Shown here in pieces: positions 10,981 to 21,959 of a stretch of 64,000 nucleotides of DNA. Made by a program: the position numbers and the translations under genes. The stretch covers positions 16,591,975 through 16,655,974 of the forward strand of contig JAKTNV010000011.1 of the NCBI GenBank assembly GCA_022747635.1, written 5' to 3'. The first letter of the stretch is position 1, and every line of letters starts with the position of its first letter. Source of the DNA: Hetaerina americana. Its lineage: Eukaryota; Arthropoda; Insecta; Odonata; Calopterygidae. A model generated the notes under the pieces. That model saw only the letters and a list, made by a program, of their open reading frames with translations. It was not told the DNA's origin and did not search any database.

Positions 10981-12169
10981 CTTAAGTCTTTGTGTATATA
11001 GTATATTCAAAGTAAAGTCAGGATCAGATTTTGCCGTATGGAGCTAGAATGCACTGGTTGGAAGGCATTACTTTTCTGAGGGAGAAGAAGAGGCAGAATT
11101 ACAAAAGAGGGCACCGGTTCTTCAGTAAACCAATCTCCATTGAATAAGAGAAAGTTTGGATCTTTTTGCAGTGTATGATGATACTTTTCCTGTATTATTT
11201 CTTAGACTAGACAATAGACATTATTAAAGAGGTGCCTTCTAATATTCCAGTGTTCAGGACCTCGATAAAAAGCATCCCCATTAAAATGGACAAATTTATT
11301 TTTGTTATAAAAGCATAATTAATGTTTTGGGTTAGCCCATTCATATTTTTCTTGATAAATAATTTCTTTTAATAAATTTTTGAAAAATATCTGTTAAATA
11401 AAATGTACACGACAATTTTTTTAAGTGAAATAAAAAAAAGAATACCTTTTGCAGACTTAACATTGGACTTTTCTTTTGACTTCAGGTCAGGGAAGATACT
11501 TCCTTTATATTCTCATTATGAAGAAGAATTGCATGCAAACCAGGAAAATTTTACTGCTGCTATGTTAAATTTTACTTTAAATTACTGAATTGAGTTCTAT
11601 ATTTCTTGAAACCTTGAAATATTGGGCCATCTTTCATGGCAAAGCATATATTTAAAGTTTTCAAAGCCTTCAAATTTGGCTTCTGAAAAATACATCAGAT
11701 TAATGTGTTGAATTTTTTTTAAATCTCCACATAATTTCAAAACTTCAAGCTTATTTTAAAAAATATAGCATTTTCATAATTACATTGATTAACTGATAAT
11801 TTGCTCTTCTTATGAGTAAATATTTCCTTATGTGCACTAAATATTCATTCTATGGGAGCCTTGGATGACCAGGGTGGGTTTTATAAATGTTCTTTTCCCT
11901 CCAGTCTTGAATTCTGCTGCTGTAGTACTACACAGTTTTGCTAGCTATAGCAGTCCCTCCTGTGACCAAAGCTGTTCAAGCTTTTCTGTTGATATATGTG
12001 AATTTCTGTAGGACAAGCCTTGCTTTTTACTGAACAAGCACAGGCACTTTGTTAATTGCACTCAGCAGTGTGAAGTGCCAAGTCAGTGATCTGCCCATTG
12101 CAGTTACTCCACTTGCTGTAATCTGTGTGTTGTGAGCTATCATTCATAACCCTGTTATAAAGAAAGTTA
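10981..12169. other. Intergenic DNA, nothing recognised
   Basis: AT-rich sequence; only short chance frames (for example 11403-11588). No repeat structure obvious by eye. Confidence 0.4.
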
Positions 12170-12810
12170 TTATTATTATTGGTGTTCTACTGGTTTAGGT
12201 AGGTTTTTGGTGAACACAGCATATAAAGTGATACAGCAATATATTAACTTGCCTATCCTAACAAAACACAACCTGACATCTGACATTACGGTAAGTCCCC
12301 CTTCAAATTTACATACTTCCTCCCATCATTCTATCCAACACACCCATTCTATTCCTACCCCTTCCTTGTATGCCTAACATTCTCACCTCTATTACAGTCT
12401 CTAGCTTTCCATTGGAGATCAAAATGCTCTGCCTCCATCTTTCTTGCTTCCTTTAGAGTTCTCCCGACAATCATTTCTTCTCCCCCCCCCCCCCACAAAT
12501 ATGGATATCATTTTTTTTCCTTTCTCTCCATTTCATCTTTTCTATTATTCTCCTCACCCACACTTCAAAAGCCTTCAACTTATGCCTTCTTACTTCAGTA
12601 ACCATGTTTCAATGCTATACAAAACCATGCTCCATGTCATCCTTTTGACCAGTCTTTTATAATCCTTACTCAATACCCCTGTCATCAGTTCCCTCTGCCT
12701 TGTGAAAGCTTCTTTGCCTAATACAATTCTTCTTTTGTCCCAACTACATACCTTGACAATTTTGGTCCAAAACACTTCCAATGTATAGAGGCTGTTCCAC
12801 AAGCTCAAGT
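12170..12810 (-). mobile_element. RTE-like LINE 3' fragment, reverse orientation
   Basis: The plus strand begins with the family 3' tail (ATTATTATTATT, then GGTAGGTTTTTGG, then ACAAAACACAACCTGACATC). On the minus strand the segment 12808 to 12590 gives GKEAFTRQRELMTGVLSKD and KRLVKRMTWSMVLYSIETW, the conserved ORF2 C-terminal block. The frame is broken. The poly-C run at 12482-12494 lies inside it. Confidence 0.8.
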
Positions 12811-14300
12811 CCTGTTTTAATATTTAAGCCAGCTAACCTTTCACTAAACTAGCTTTACACAGAAGGTTGCAAACTATTATAATCATAAAAAATGTCATAT
12901 TATGTGAAAACAGAAGAATGGATGAGACACTATGAATGGCTCTTATATGTCAGTGTATTATTTTTGAATGAACTGTACTGTATTTAATGGCATTAAAGCA
13001 TCCAAAACCTCAAATTACCATCTTTTAGCAAAACATGTCATGCATATTAGTCGAAAATGTATTCCTTGCCGGTAGGTGTTAAAATTCATGGATTAGTTGC
13101 CTTCATAATCAATCCGGTGTCTTCTCTTCCTCCATTAGGGTAGGTACTCCATTGCCTTAGGATAGGTACATCAGGAGGTGGGAGATTGAGGCTTGTGGGA
13201 TGTACTGAGGAGGAGGGGTCTAAGATGGTGTGGAGGGTGAGTGTAATTGGGAAGATAGTGGTTATAAAAGATGAGGACATAATGAGAGAGAGGGATCTGG
13301 GAAGGATGACAGGATTGGGAGGGAAGCAGATTTGGAATGGGGAGAGGAAAGAGGCTGTTACTGAAAGAGGCATCCCGTTAATGGGTAATCACTCTCACAG
13401 GCATGTAATACATGGTGCAGTAACATTTCTTTTAAGTCCTGGCCAAAGTAAACTGATTTAACAATAGTTAGGGTTAAATCAAATGGTCTTTGTAAGGTAC
13501 AAAGTCTGATCCCTCTATTACCTTTTTGAGGCATCTATGCACTAACCCCTTCCTGCCCATGAACATGAGCATCCCCTCCAATCGGATGAGATGGAGCCCA
13601 CTGGAGCCCTTGTATGGTGGGCCTTAATGTTAGTGTGGTTTTCAGTCAATCAGAGACCAGCCAGATATGAAGTAAAATATAGATTTTTCACGAGAAAATA
13701 AAAAACACCATGTATTAGATTGGTTTGAATTTTCAAATGTTAGCTCGCAAATTAACAAGATGGTAAGGTTATTTTATTAGAGAACGCAGGGTAATAAGTT
13801 TTTTTCTGCTTACAAGGCGAGAATTTATTGCTTCCGTTGTAGAGTATGTAGAATATTATGTACATTATTACAAATCAGACGTGGTTTTGTACTGTTATCA
13901 AGGTTGATAATGGCGCACTTTATAGAAGCCATGTGATTCGTGAAAGCCTGTGATTCCACCTGTTTGAATGAAGTTTGATTTTATAAATTTTATGAAATTT
14001 TAATACCATGGAGAGAGAAAGTTTGGGATGGCTTCAAGTATTATATTTAATCATGGAATTAAAATAATTTTAAATATTCATTGACATTCATTCTTCACTT
14101 GTTTTATAACGAGTGGTGATATCTTCCTTATCGGGCAGTATGGTTCGAAAGGCCTGAACCTTCTGAACGTCAAGAAGTGTTTGGCTCTGTTATCGTATGA
14201 ATTTATCATCAGTTCCTATTGTTTTGGTAATGCTAAAAGTGGAGTTTGTTGAATAAGTGAAAGTTCATTAATTTGTCCTGGAGTTAATGCTGTAAAAAAC
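12811..14300. other. Region upstream of DERA
   Basis: Mostly unique-looking DNA. A purine-rich stretch at 13160-13370 leaves a 95-codon minus-strand frame of low complexity with no family match, which I do not call. The last 200 bases before 14301 should contain the DERA promoter. Confidence 0.35.
14209..14214 (+). promoter_or_regulatory. Candidate arthropod initiator for DERA
   Basis: TCAGTT matches the arthropod initiator (TCAGT) 87 bases upstream of the DERA ATG, a reasonable 5' UTR length. It is a weak motif-only call; another possible initiator (GCAGTA) lies near 14135. Confidence 0.25.
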
Positions 14301-17300
14301 ATGGATGATAGAAATCCCGGCTGCGAATTAGGTGGGTACTCATTTGCTAGTATATTTAATTTCTTTATCATTTTCGTTGTTAGTGATTTCGTCTACTTCA
14401 CGAGATAAGGCAATTTTATTGTGTTAATAATTAATCCTGTATCTTAATGATTTTTTTCTAGATCTTGGATGGATATCGCAAGTGCGGGTAAACCTACCCG
14501 CTGTCAATAGAAGAGCAATCAATATTCAGACAAGAAAGGCGGTGAAAAACGAATGGCAAGCTGCATGGCTTTTGCGTGCTGTTACATGCATTGATCTCAC
14601 AACCCTCTCTGGTAAAAACAATTTCCAATTAAAAGTTATAGGAAAAAGTGTCACTTAACAAATATTTTGGCAATACTAGGGTCAGGTCAGTGAAAATTGC
14701 ATGTTACACCGTGTTGAAGAAGTTATGATTTCAAGGATTGAAATACAAATACATCTTTGGCCATTTCTAAAACGTATTCGCAATTCATTCAAAACTGCGG
14801 AAAATAATGTTAAGGCTGGCACCGCACCGATAGTTGAATATAATCCATCTCCTACAATAATTGCCTTTATCGCGGAAACAAGAAGCAATTCTATGCACGG
14901 TTTATTCAATTAATGATAACATTTTCACCAGTATCAGTTTTAGAAACACAATAACAGCACTGGGAAGCATAATTTACTCACATAAACGTAAAAACCGCGA
15001 AATATTAATTTATTCATGGGTGTCCTATAATGTAAAGGTAAGTTTTGGGCGGTACTAACGACCATTTATTTTAGCATCATAAGAATTTCCTCTTTCATTG
15101 GCATAGATTATGTTTTCTTCATTCCTTGGTTTTTATGCTATATAGGTAGCTTACTTTCGTCTTTCTTCTACCCTCATATTTTATCGTAATTTAATCTTAC
15201 CTGACATTCTATTTCTATCATGGCCTTCTACATCCTACTACCTTTCAGTATTTCTCCCATTAAATTTTTCGGCGTTTTTCAGATTTTAATAATCTACTTA
15301 TTCTCTTCATTTTTTGCCAGAACCAGGTTTCAAAAGTCTCCAACAGATATAATCTATGCTGATTCTCTTCCATCTAAGACCAGGTTTCGCATTCATAAAG
15401 CCTTAAGCTCCATTTTAAGTCTTTTCTGACTCCATTCTTCTAATGTGCTCACTGCTCTGCGCTTTTCCCCTGAAAAACTGCAGTTTGAGTGCCTACTGCC
15501 AGAGAATCTCATTGATTTTGTATTCTTGTGGTTAATCTTCATCCCATACCTCGGACCCCTTTTATTCCCACGCTACATTAACGACATTGACGTTGTAGTC
15601 TCAAGTCAGATTCATTTATTTGCCAATGATGCTGTGGTTTACAGATTTATTCGTAATCTTGAGGACACAGCAGCTTTATGTAACCTAAATGCTATGCAAC
15701 GCTGGTGCGACACTTGGCAATTAGATTTAAACTTAAAAAAGTGCATAGTGATGAATTTTTGGAAAAGAGTAGTTCCCTCCTGAGCGCCTAATGCATTGGG
15801 GACACTGAAATAGAATGTGTAGACTCGATTATTACTTAGGCATTACCCTCAGTCACGACCTCTCCCTGGTGAAACAAAAACGGGGAATATGTGGACAAGC
15901 TAACAAAAAATTAGGATTTATAAGACGAGTACTGGGTAAATGTGATGAAAAGGTTGGAGAGAAATGTTTTATTTCGCTGGCTTGGCCTCATTTAGAGTAT
16001 GCTGCAAGTATATGGGATCTTCATGAAGTTGGATTAATTGCCGAAGGGTTGAATTGCAGATTGGGTGCCTTTTGTAAATTGGAAGGACATCTTGGGGATG
16101 GGAATTTTGCGGTGGCCTAAGTACAGGCTTCCCACAGGGTTCAAATTCTGGAAACAACAAATATTTTTCAGTGGTATCCCGATTCCTATTTGAGGTGCTT
16201 TGTGGAGAGCACTTTGAGTGAGTACGACAGCCATCGGATGGGATGTTAAACTACACACCCCCTGGTGCCTTTCGACAAGAGTATGCTAATGCTGATGCCA
16301 GGTTTCTCTCCACCCTTCCTTTCCCATCCATTCCTAATGGCGCAAATGACCTAAGCTGTTGGTAACCTCCCGCAAAAACTACGAAAAACTAATACTACTG
16401 GAAGGACATCTATTTGGGGGTGATGTTGAAGATGTATTGTTGCCCCCATCATGCTACAGTCAGAGGGGTCATGTTGGTAAAATTTGAGAGATTAAGTGTA
16501 GAATAGGTAGGTTTAAGGTGTCATTTTTACCATGAACAATAAGGGATCAGAAGAACATTCTCTGACTGTGGTAAGGGTAAAATTATTCGGGTCAAAATTA
16601 GTCACAACATTAGGTGTGTATTCACCCCCTGCCACTGCACCCTAGCGGTGGCTTGTAGGGTACTAAAAAATACTAATAACACTAACATTGTCCTTGTAAA
16701 GCACTCAGTAGTAACTGATATCCTTTGACTTTATTTTTTTTGCTTGATCATCAGCAAACCGAACTGACCTATTCATCTTTCTGCTTAAGTTTCCATATTA
16801 CTGTTAATATTTGCTCAGCTTATATGTTGAAAAGTTCCAGTAATGATGTACAACTCGGTCTCTTTCCACAGGCCGTTGTTGCTCAGCCTGATTCTCTCTC
16901 TGCTACCCATCTCATTTGTATAAAAGTGTCAAGTAGTCACATATCTCTTCAGTCTAATCCCACATTCTGAGTGTTTCCATTAATGTAGACCACCTTCTCA
17001 AAATTCATCATATGCACAAAGACAGTGATTAAATTCATTGCTCCTTCCTGATAATGTTCTCTTCATTGTAATGGGGTCAGGTTTTTACTTCCCCTTTCCT
17101 AAAGGCAAAGCAATTATCACCTAATTAGTTGTTTGCACTTTATTGTGTGAATTCTTGGGACTAACTTGGTAGCATCTGAACTTATTGCCTAGTATTCTTC
17201 ATGTACAGTTGCTTTATGCTTTTCATGATCAGGGTAAAAACTGACCTAAGTAAATCTTCTGGTCAAATCCCTTCTTTACAAATAATTCTTACGAGCTCAA

Positions 17301-20300
17301 AGAATTCCTTTTTTCCATTTTTCCCTTAACACTGTAGTATTTCTGATGGGAGAATTTGTATACCTACTGCCTTGTCCAACTTTATCTCCCTGGGTGCTCA
17401 TTCTATTTTGCTATATAGTATTTCTGGATTCAGGCTGTCCTTTTCTACATCGAATTCTTTTTCTATTTCTAATTTGGCTGTTATCTTATTTCTATTGTAA
17501 ATGGTTGAAGATTTTCCCTTACTATTTCCAGACAATTTAGTTTCTTAGCATTTAATTTTCCTTGAATCTGAAAATTCTCTATATCATCACCCTGATCCTT
17601 CCACCTCATTTCCTTGACTTGCTGTATACCCCTCTCATATCCCTCCTAATAACTTGAAATTTAAAATTGCATTTCATGGAGTAATAAAACATTTTCAATA
17701 TCATCACTAAAGATGATACCTGTGGTTTCCCAGGAAGTACTGGTACCTGAAAAATCACTCAGCTTGGGTGAAGTTGAGGTTGCCCGGAGGCATACCTGGG
17801 CATCAAACCTGTACTCACTGGTCAGCAGTCCAATTCTCTACCAACCTCATGGGTACCATTCTCTACCATGGGCTACCATGTCCCCAATCATTGGCTACTA
17901 TGACATTTTAAGGAGTCAGTGTTAATAGATTTTTGTTTAAACTTTACCTTTACCACGAGTAAATTGCCCCATCTATTGCTTTCAGGGGATGATACCTGGG
18001 TGAATGTGCAAAGGCTATGTCGGAAAGCTGCTAACCCTGTCAGCAAGGATATCCTTGATGTCATCTTGTCAGATTCTACTGGGAACAGTGACAAACTCAA
18101 AATCACAACGGCTGCTGTGTGTGTTTATCCATCACGTGTTCATGATGCATGTGTGGCACTCACAGCCCTGCGAGCAGATGACAAAGTGAAGATTGCTTCA
18201 GGTAAAAATGTTTATTTTCTCGAAGATTCAATCTAAAGTTGCTTGAATAATTTTAAAAGAAAAGGAGCAAAATTTAGTTCCTCTTTAAGGAGTTAAACTA
18301 GTTGTAAATGGTTTCTAATAACATCATTTAGTATTAGGTGACTAATCACAATTCCTAATGAAAGGAATTCCATTTTGTTGTGTTCTATAAATTTGTTAGG
18401 TGGTTCTCATTTGATTATAGAAATTATTTACTTTGCTTTATTTAAAAATGCTATTAAAATACCAAAGAAAATTTTACTCAAGGTCTTATCACAAGTAATT
18501 GGTTTGGGTGATTTCATATGCATGAAATTTAAAAAAAAAGCTAGACAGTGTTGATTAGGCATTCAAATTTCAAATAAATATATATATCTCATTGTTTATT
18601 TTGATATGTTCATGATATGCCTAATGGCTTGATAATTTTTAGAATATCGAATTTTGTCAACTGTTTACAAGTGACTTCTAATGATACGCATACACTTCTT
18701 TTTTAAGATTAATTAAATTATTTATTCAAAAATAGTGGCCACTGGTTTCCCAACTGGTCAGTGTCCTCTGAAAACCCGCCTTGAAGAGATAAGGTATGCT
18801 GTAGAGATGGGAGCAAATGAAATTGATGTTGTTTTGGACCGAAGTCTGGTTTTGGAACACAAATGGCAAGGTAAATATGAGGTTTATTTAAGATAGAATA
18901 ACCTTGATGTCACATTAATTTTTTTCAAATTTGCATTTTGTGGTCTTTTTTAGTCTTTGGCCCCTGAGAAAAGTCTCTTTCCAATTCAGCTTAACTGTGC
19001 AGGGCAAACAAATGCTGTATGGTGGGGCAGAGAGGGGATTGATGGGAGAAATCATAACTGGACAGAAAAAATGGATGCAAAGCATATTGATTGGCAATAG
19101 GATGTCATGGACTGTGATAGAGGGGAGAATTTTAAGCAAGGGAGGAAGGGGTACGAATAGAAGAGGAATGTCGGATGGAATGAAGGGGGAAGAAAGTGAG
19201 CAGAATTGAAGAGGGGCTTATTGTAGTGTTGAATGTTGGGTTGCGTTTTGTTTGGAGAGACATGAAAATTGTTTGGTTGTTGTTTCCATCCAAAGCCTAC
19301 CATAACTGGTAGATTACCTATGGTATTAATAATGCAATGCAACATCAAACCTCATACAACATGCCATCTCGGACTATACCTTTTTTTCACTTCGTTGCAC
19401 TGCAAAGTCTCTCTCTCTCGCATGGGGGAGTAGGGAAAGGGAAGGGAGGGGGGAGCATGACATCTCAACTCTATTGATAAGCGATATGATGTCACAGGTC
19501 ACGCGACAAAAAAAAAGAGCATTGACCTATCAAGATTGGCCAGGATTTTTGTGAGAATTCAAATTTTGAATTTGAGCTTCTGCCCTATACAAGCTGTAGT
19601 GTAGTAATAGTGTGCTATTTTAGGTCATTAATCTATTTTAGTTCATTATTCAAAATATTTTTTAGATTTTTGGCATTAGTGCTGCAGTTGCCTTTTCATG
19701 CCAAGCCATAATATGTTTATGAGGCATATTTTTTTCTGATATCCATTCATTTTCAAGAACTCTATCAGGAAGTCCAGCAGATGAAGGAGGCCTGTGGTGA
19801 GAGGGCTCACATGAAAACAATCCTAGCGGTGGGGGATCTTGGCTCCTTCAGCAATGTTTACAAGGCATCGCTGGTTGCCATGATGGCTGGATCAGATTTC
19901 ATTAAAACATCAACAGGGAAGGAAGGAGTGAATGCAACTTTGCCCGTCGGAGTGGTCATGTGCCGTGCCATAGCTGATTATTACCATCGAATGAACTACA
20001 GGGTATGATGTACTAGATTTTTTTAAACATTCTATCTCTCAAGAATACAAAGTAACTTTCCACTGTCTTTGTATTCTTAATTTCATTAACATGAATTTCC
20101 ACAAGGTTGAGCCAGAAACAATTGAATATTCTATCTCTCATTAAATGAAGAATAAAATTTATGTTTCCACTGTTCTTTATACATTGTATTCTTCATTTAA
20201 TTAACATGAACTTCCACAAAGTTTAGCTGGGAACGTTGGGAGGCTATAGGCACTCAAACTTTATTAGTATGAGAGTGATGTTCAATGCATAATGCATACA

Positions 20301-21959
20301 TTCCTTTCCATTTAATGTGGGTACACTTTTACACACACTTTTTGCATACACTTTTACGCACAGTAACTAAGTGTTGCGCAAAAAAGTTAAAATTAAAACT
20401 ATATCTTATGATATAAAGAGAGAAGATTGTTGTATACTATTGTATCAAAACTTGAATAATTTAAATAGTTTGAACTTAAAGTCATGAATTGATACTCATG
20501 AAAAAAATGTAGAATTAGCAATGCACTAAATGGGAGTGAAGATGACATTGTGCGTTAGGAAAGTGACAACTGCAGTGATGATGAATTTCTGGGATTCTGC
20601 AATGAATAAATATTGATGTAGCTGCTAATTTTAAGGTTACAATTCCATTTTCTTTGCATAAAGTGTAAACATTAAAATTCTTTGATCCTTTTCTGTCATA
20701 TACAAAAACAAAACAAATAAAAAATGGCAGTAAATCTGTACAAGCAGTCAGTGGCCACAGTGAAAGCTTTATTAAAATAATTTAATGCTGATCTATCCTA
20801 TGCCAGGCATACTAGGTCATACCTCTTTTTCTTGAGGAAACTTCCATCCTTGGATATATGTATCTGTAAGAAGTGTCATCCAAGGCCTTCAGTTTCAATC
20901 TTAATTGTTTTTCTTAAGTTTTAATCTTAAATTTTTCTGGTTGTATGCCAGTGTTATATGAATCGTGTTGCATAATTTAATTAAACGTGTTGCTCCTTAA
21001 AAGTCACTAATTCTTTTCATTCTGGTGAGATTATTCTTAGGCAAATGGAACAGGAAAAGGTTTGAGTTGGTGACAAAAGAATAATTGGATTTTGAATATC
21101 AGGTGGTATTTTAGCTATTGTTGAGGAACATGAGTGTCGCCGAAATTCAGATTCGAATAAGACTAAAGCAAAGTTCTTGTTAAAAATGGGGCAGTGAATT
21201 TGTAAACTGCAATTTTTTGGAGCAGTAGAAATTAAATTGGGTAATTAAATGTAACCCATATGCTACTACAATATACAGTATTATTTTTTATTTTTATCGA
21301 TTACCACTGTACTAGATGTACTGCTTGTTGTTATACTGCTGATGCATTCTATAAGCCTTATGATAGAAGTAGTGTACTGGTTACTTTCTCCATTTATTTT
21401 GGATGATATTTTCATGTTATGTAAGAATGGTGGAAATGTGTAGATGCTTCATTTAGAGCAAACACAGTGATTAAATTGTTATAATGTCATGAGTTTTTAG
21501 AAAATGCCCAAAATTATATTTATTTCATGGAAAGACTATTAAGTTAGCTGATATTCATCAAAATTTTAAGAGGTCAAGGGCCAATTTCAGCTTTGCTCAG
21601 CAGGGTTTTGATTTTGATGTCAAATGACCAAGCTATGTAGCTGTTAGTGTTATTGTGTCATTTCATATGCTCATCCCCAAGCTTTACCATTGTTTGGTTT
21701 GTGTTGAAAAATGTATGTCAAATTATAGTAAATTTTCCCTTCCTCTTAGGTTGGCTTCAAGCCTGCTGGAGGAATACGTACTGCCAAGGATGCATTGAAC
21801 TGGCTTTTCTTAATTAAGGAAGAGCTTGGTACAGAGTGGCTAAATTCACACCTTTTCAGAATTGGAGCATCTGCTCTCTTGACTGATATTGAGCGACAGC
21901 TCTTTCATTATGCAAGTAAGGGAAGGTATGCTGCGGCACATGAGTTTGTATCTTCCTGA
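14301..21959 (+). CDS. DERA: Deoxyribose-phosphate aldolase, six exons
   Basis: Exons are 14301-14331, 14462-14611, 17986-18201, 18736-18870, 19758-20002 and 21750-21959, in compatible phase, encoding 328 residues (human about 318). The enzyme cleaves 2-deoxyribose-5-phosphate to glyceraldehyde-3-phosphate and acetaldehyde, the last step of deoxynucleoside salvage to glycolysis, in the cytosol. It is a class I Schiff-base aldolase: the lysine in DFIKTSTGK (residue 227) corresponds to E. coli Lys167, the lysine in GFKPAGGIR (263) to Lys201, and the aspartate in EIDVV (163) to Asp102. Other family blocks are KNEWQAAWLLRAVTCIDLTTLSGDD split across exons 2 and 3, ITTAAVCVYPSRV, VATGFPTGQ and LFRIGASALLTDIE. 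The C-terminus ends KGRYAAAHEFVSS, close to the animal consensus. The start is the only ATG in frame upstream of exon 2 and gives a 10-residue first exon. All catalytic residues are present, so it looks functional. Confidence 0.95.
15030..15240. repeat. Weak dispersed repeat, related to 50.75-50.9 kb
   Basis: TTTTGGGCGGTACTAACGACC followed by CATAAGAATTTCCT resembles TTTTGAGCGGTACCTAACGA and CATAAGGACTTCCT near 50766-50820. Similarity fades after about 90 bases. The family is unknown; this lies in DERA intron 2. Confidence 0.4.
15530..16022 (+). mobile_element. Jockey/CR1-type LINE reverse transcriptase relic in DERA intron 2
   Basis: The frame 15445-15783 reads YLGPLLFPRYINDID, then HLFANDAVVYR, then MQRWCDTWQLDLNLKKC; 15815-16020 continues YYLGITLSHDLSL, KKLGFIRRVLGKCD and PHLEYAASIWD. 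These are the RT palm-to-thumb blocks of jockey/CR1/L2-type LINEs, a clade different from the RTE-like fragments elsewhere in the window. The catalytic FADD box reads FAND, a stop separates the halves and both ends are missing, so it is inactive. Confidence 0.8.
16023..16420 (+). mobile_element. SINE-like repeat, shared with 58.9-59.2 kb
   Basis: The segment with TCGGATGGGATGTTAAACT, CCCCTGGTGCCT, CAGGTTTCTCTCCACCCTTC and GGCGCAAATGACCTAAGCTG aligns block by block with 58970-59170 and, for the last block, with 50080-50140. No coding capacity. It probably belongs to a tRNA-SINE family with a long body. Confidence 0.65.
16610..16665 (-). repeat. Copy of the CAAGCCACCG...GTGGCGGGGGGT hairpin repeat
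   Basis: Read on the minus strand this gives CTACAAGCCACCGCTAGGG then GCAGTGGCAGGGGGT, matching the copy at 34036-34075. The two halves are partly self-complementary. Confidence 0.55.
16690..17640 (-). mobile_element. Decayed RTE-like LINE RT domain in DERA intron 2, antisense to the gene
   Basis: Minus-strand translation from about 17480 downward gives EIEKEFDVEKD, LDKAVGIQILPSEIL, EGI*PEDLLRSVFTLI, then KGKKPDPITMKRTL and LLELFNI. These correspond in order to the RT start (KAPGIDxIPAELL), the linker, the FGFRKGRGTxDAI block and QGCxLSPLLFNI. Stops and indels are frequent, so this is an old copy. It would be invisible to an ORF search. Confidence 0.6.
17705..17860 (-). mobile_element. tRNA-derived SINE, minus strand, old copy
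   Basis: CTGGTACCTGAAAAATCACT, AGCTTGGGTG and TGCCCGGAGGCATACCTGGG align with the better preserved copy at 58395-58540. The B box is degenerate here (CATCAAACCTG in place of AATCGAACCCG on the plus strand). Confidence 0.6.
18990..19335 (+). mobile_element. RTE-like LINE 3' fragment in DERA intron 4
   Basis: The frame gives GAERGLMGEIITGQKKWMQS, ILIGNRMSW, VIEGRILSKGGRG and RRGMSDGMKG, the conserved end of ORF2, followed by the family tail (TTGAATGTTGGGTTG ... CATCCAAAGCCTACC ... TTAATAATG). It has the same orientation as DERA. Confidence 0.75.

Noticed and set aside
13086..13373. 95-codon minus-strand frame upstream of DERA
   Set aside because: Low-complexity Ser/Pro/Ile-rich translation of a purine-rich tract, with no known domain.
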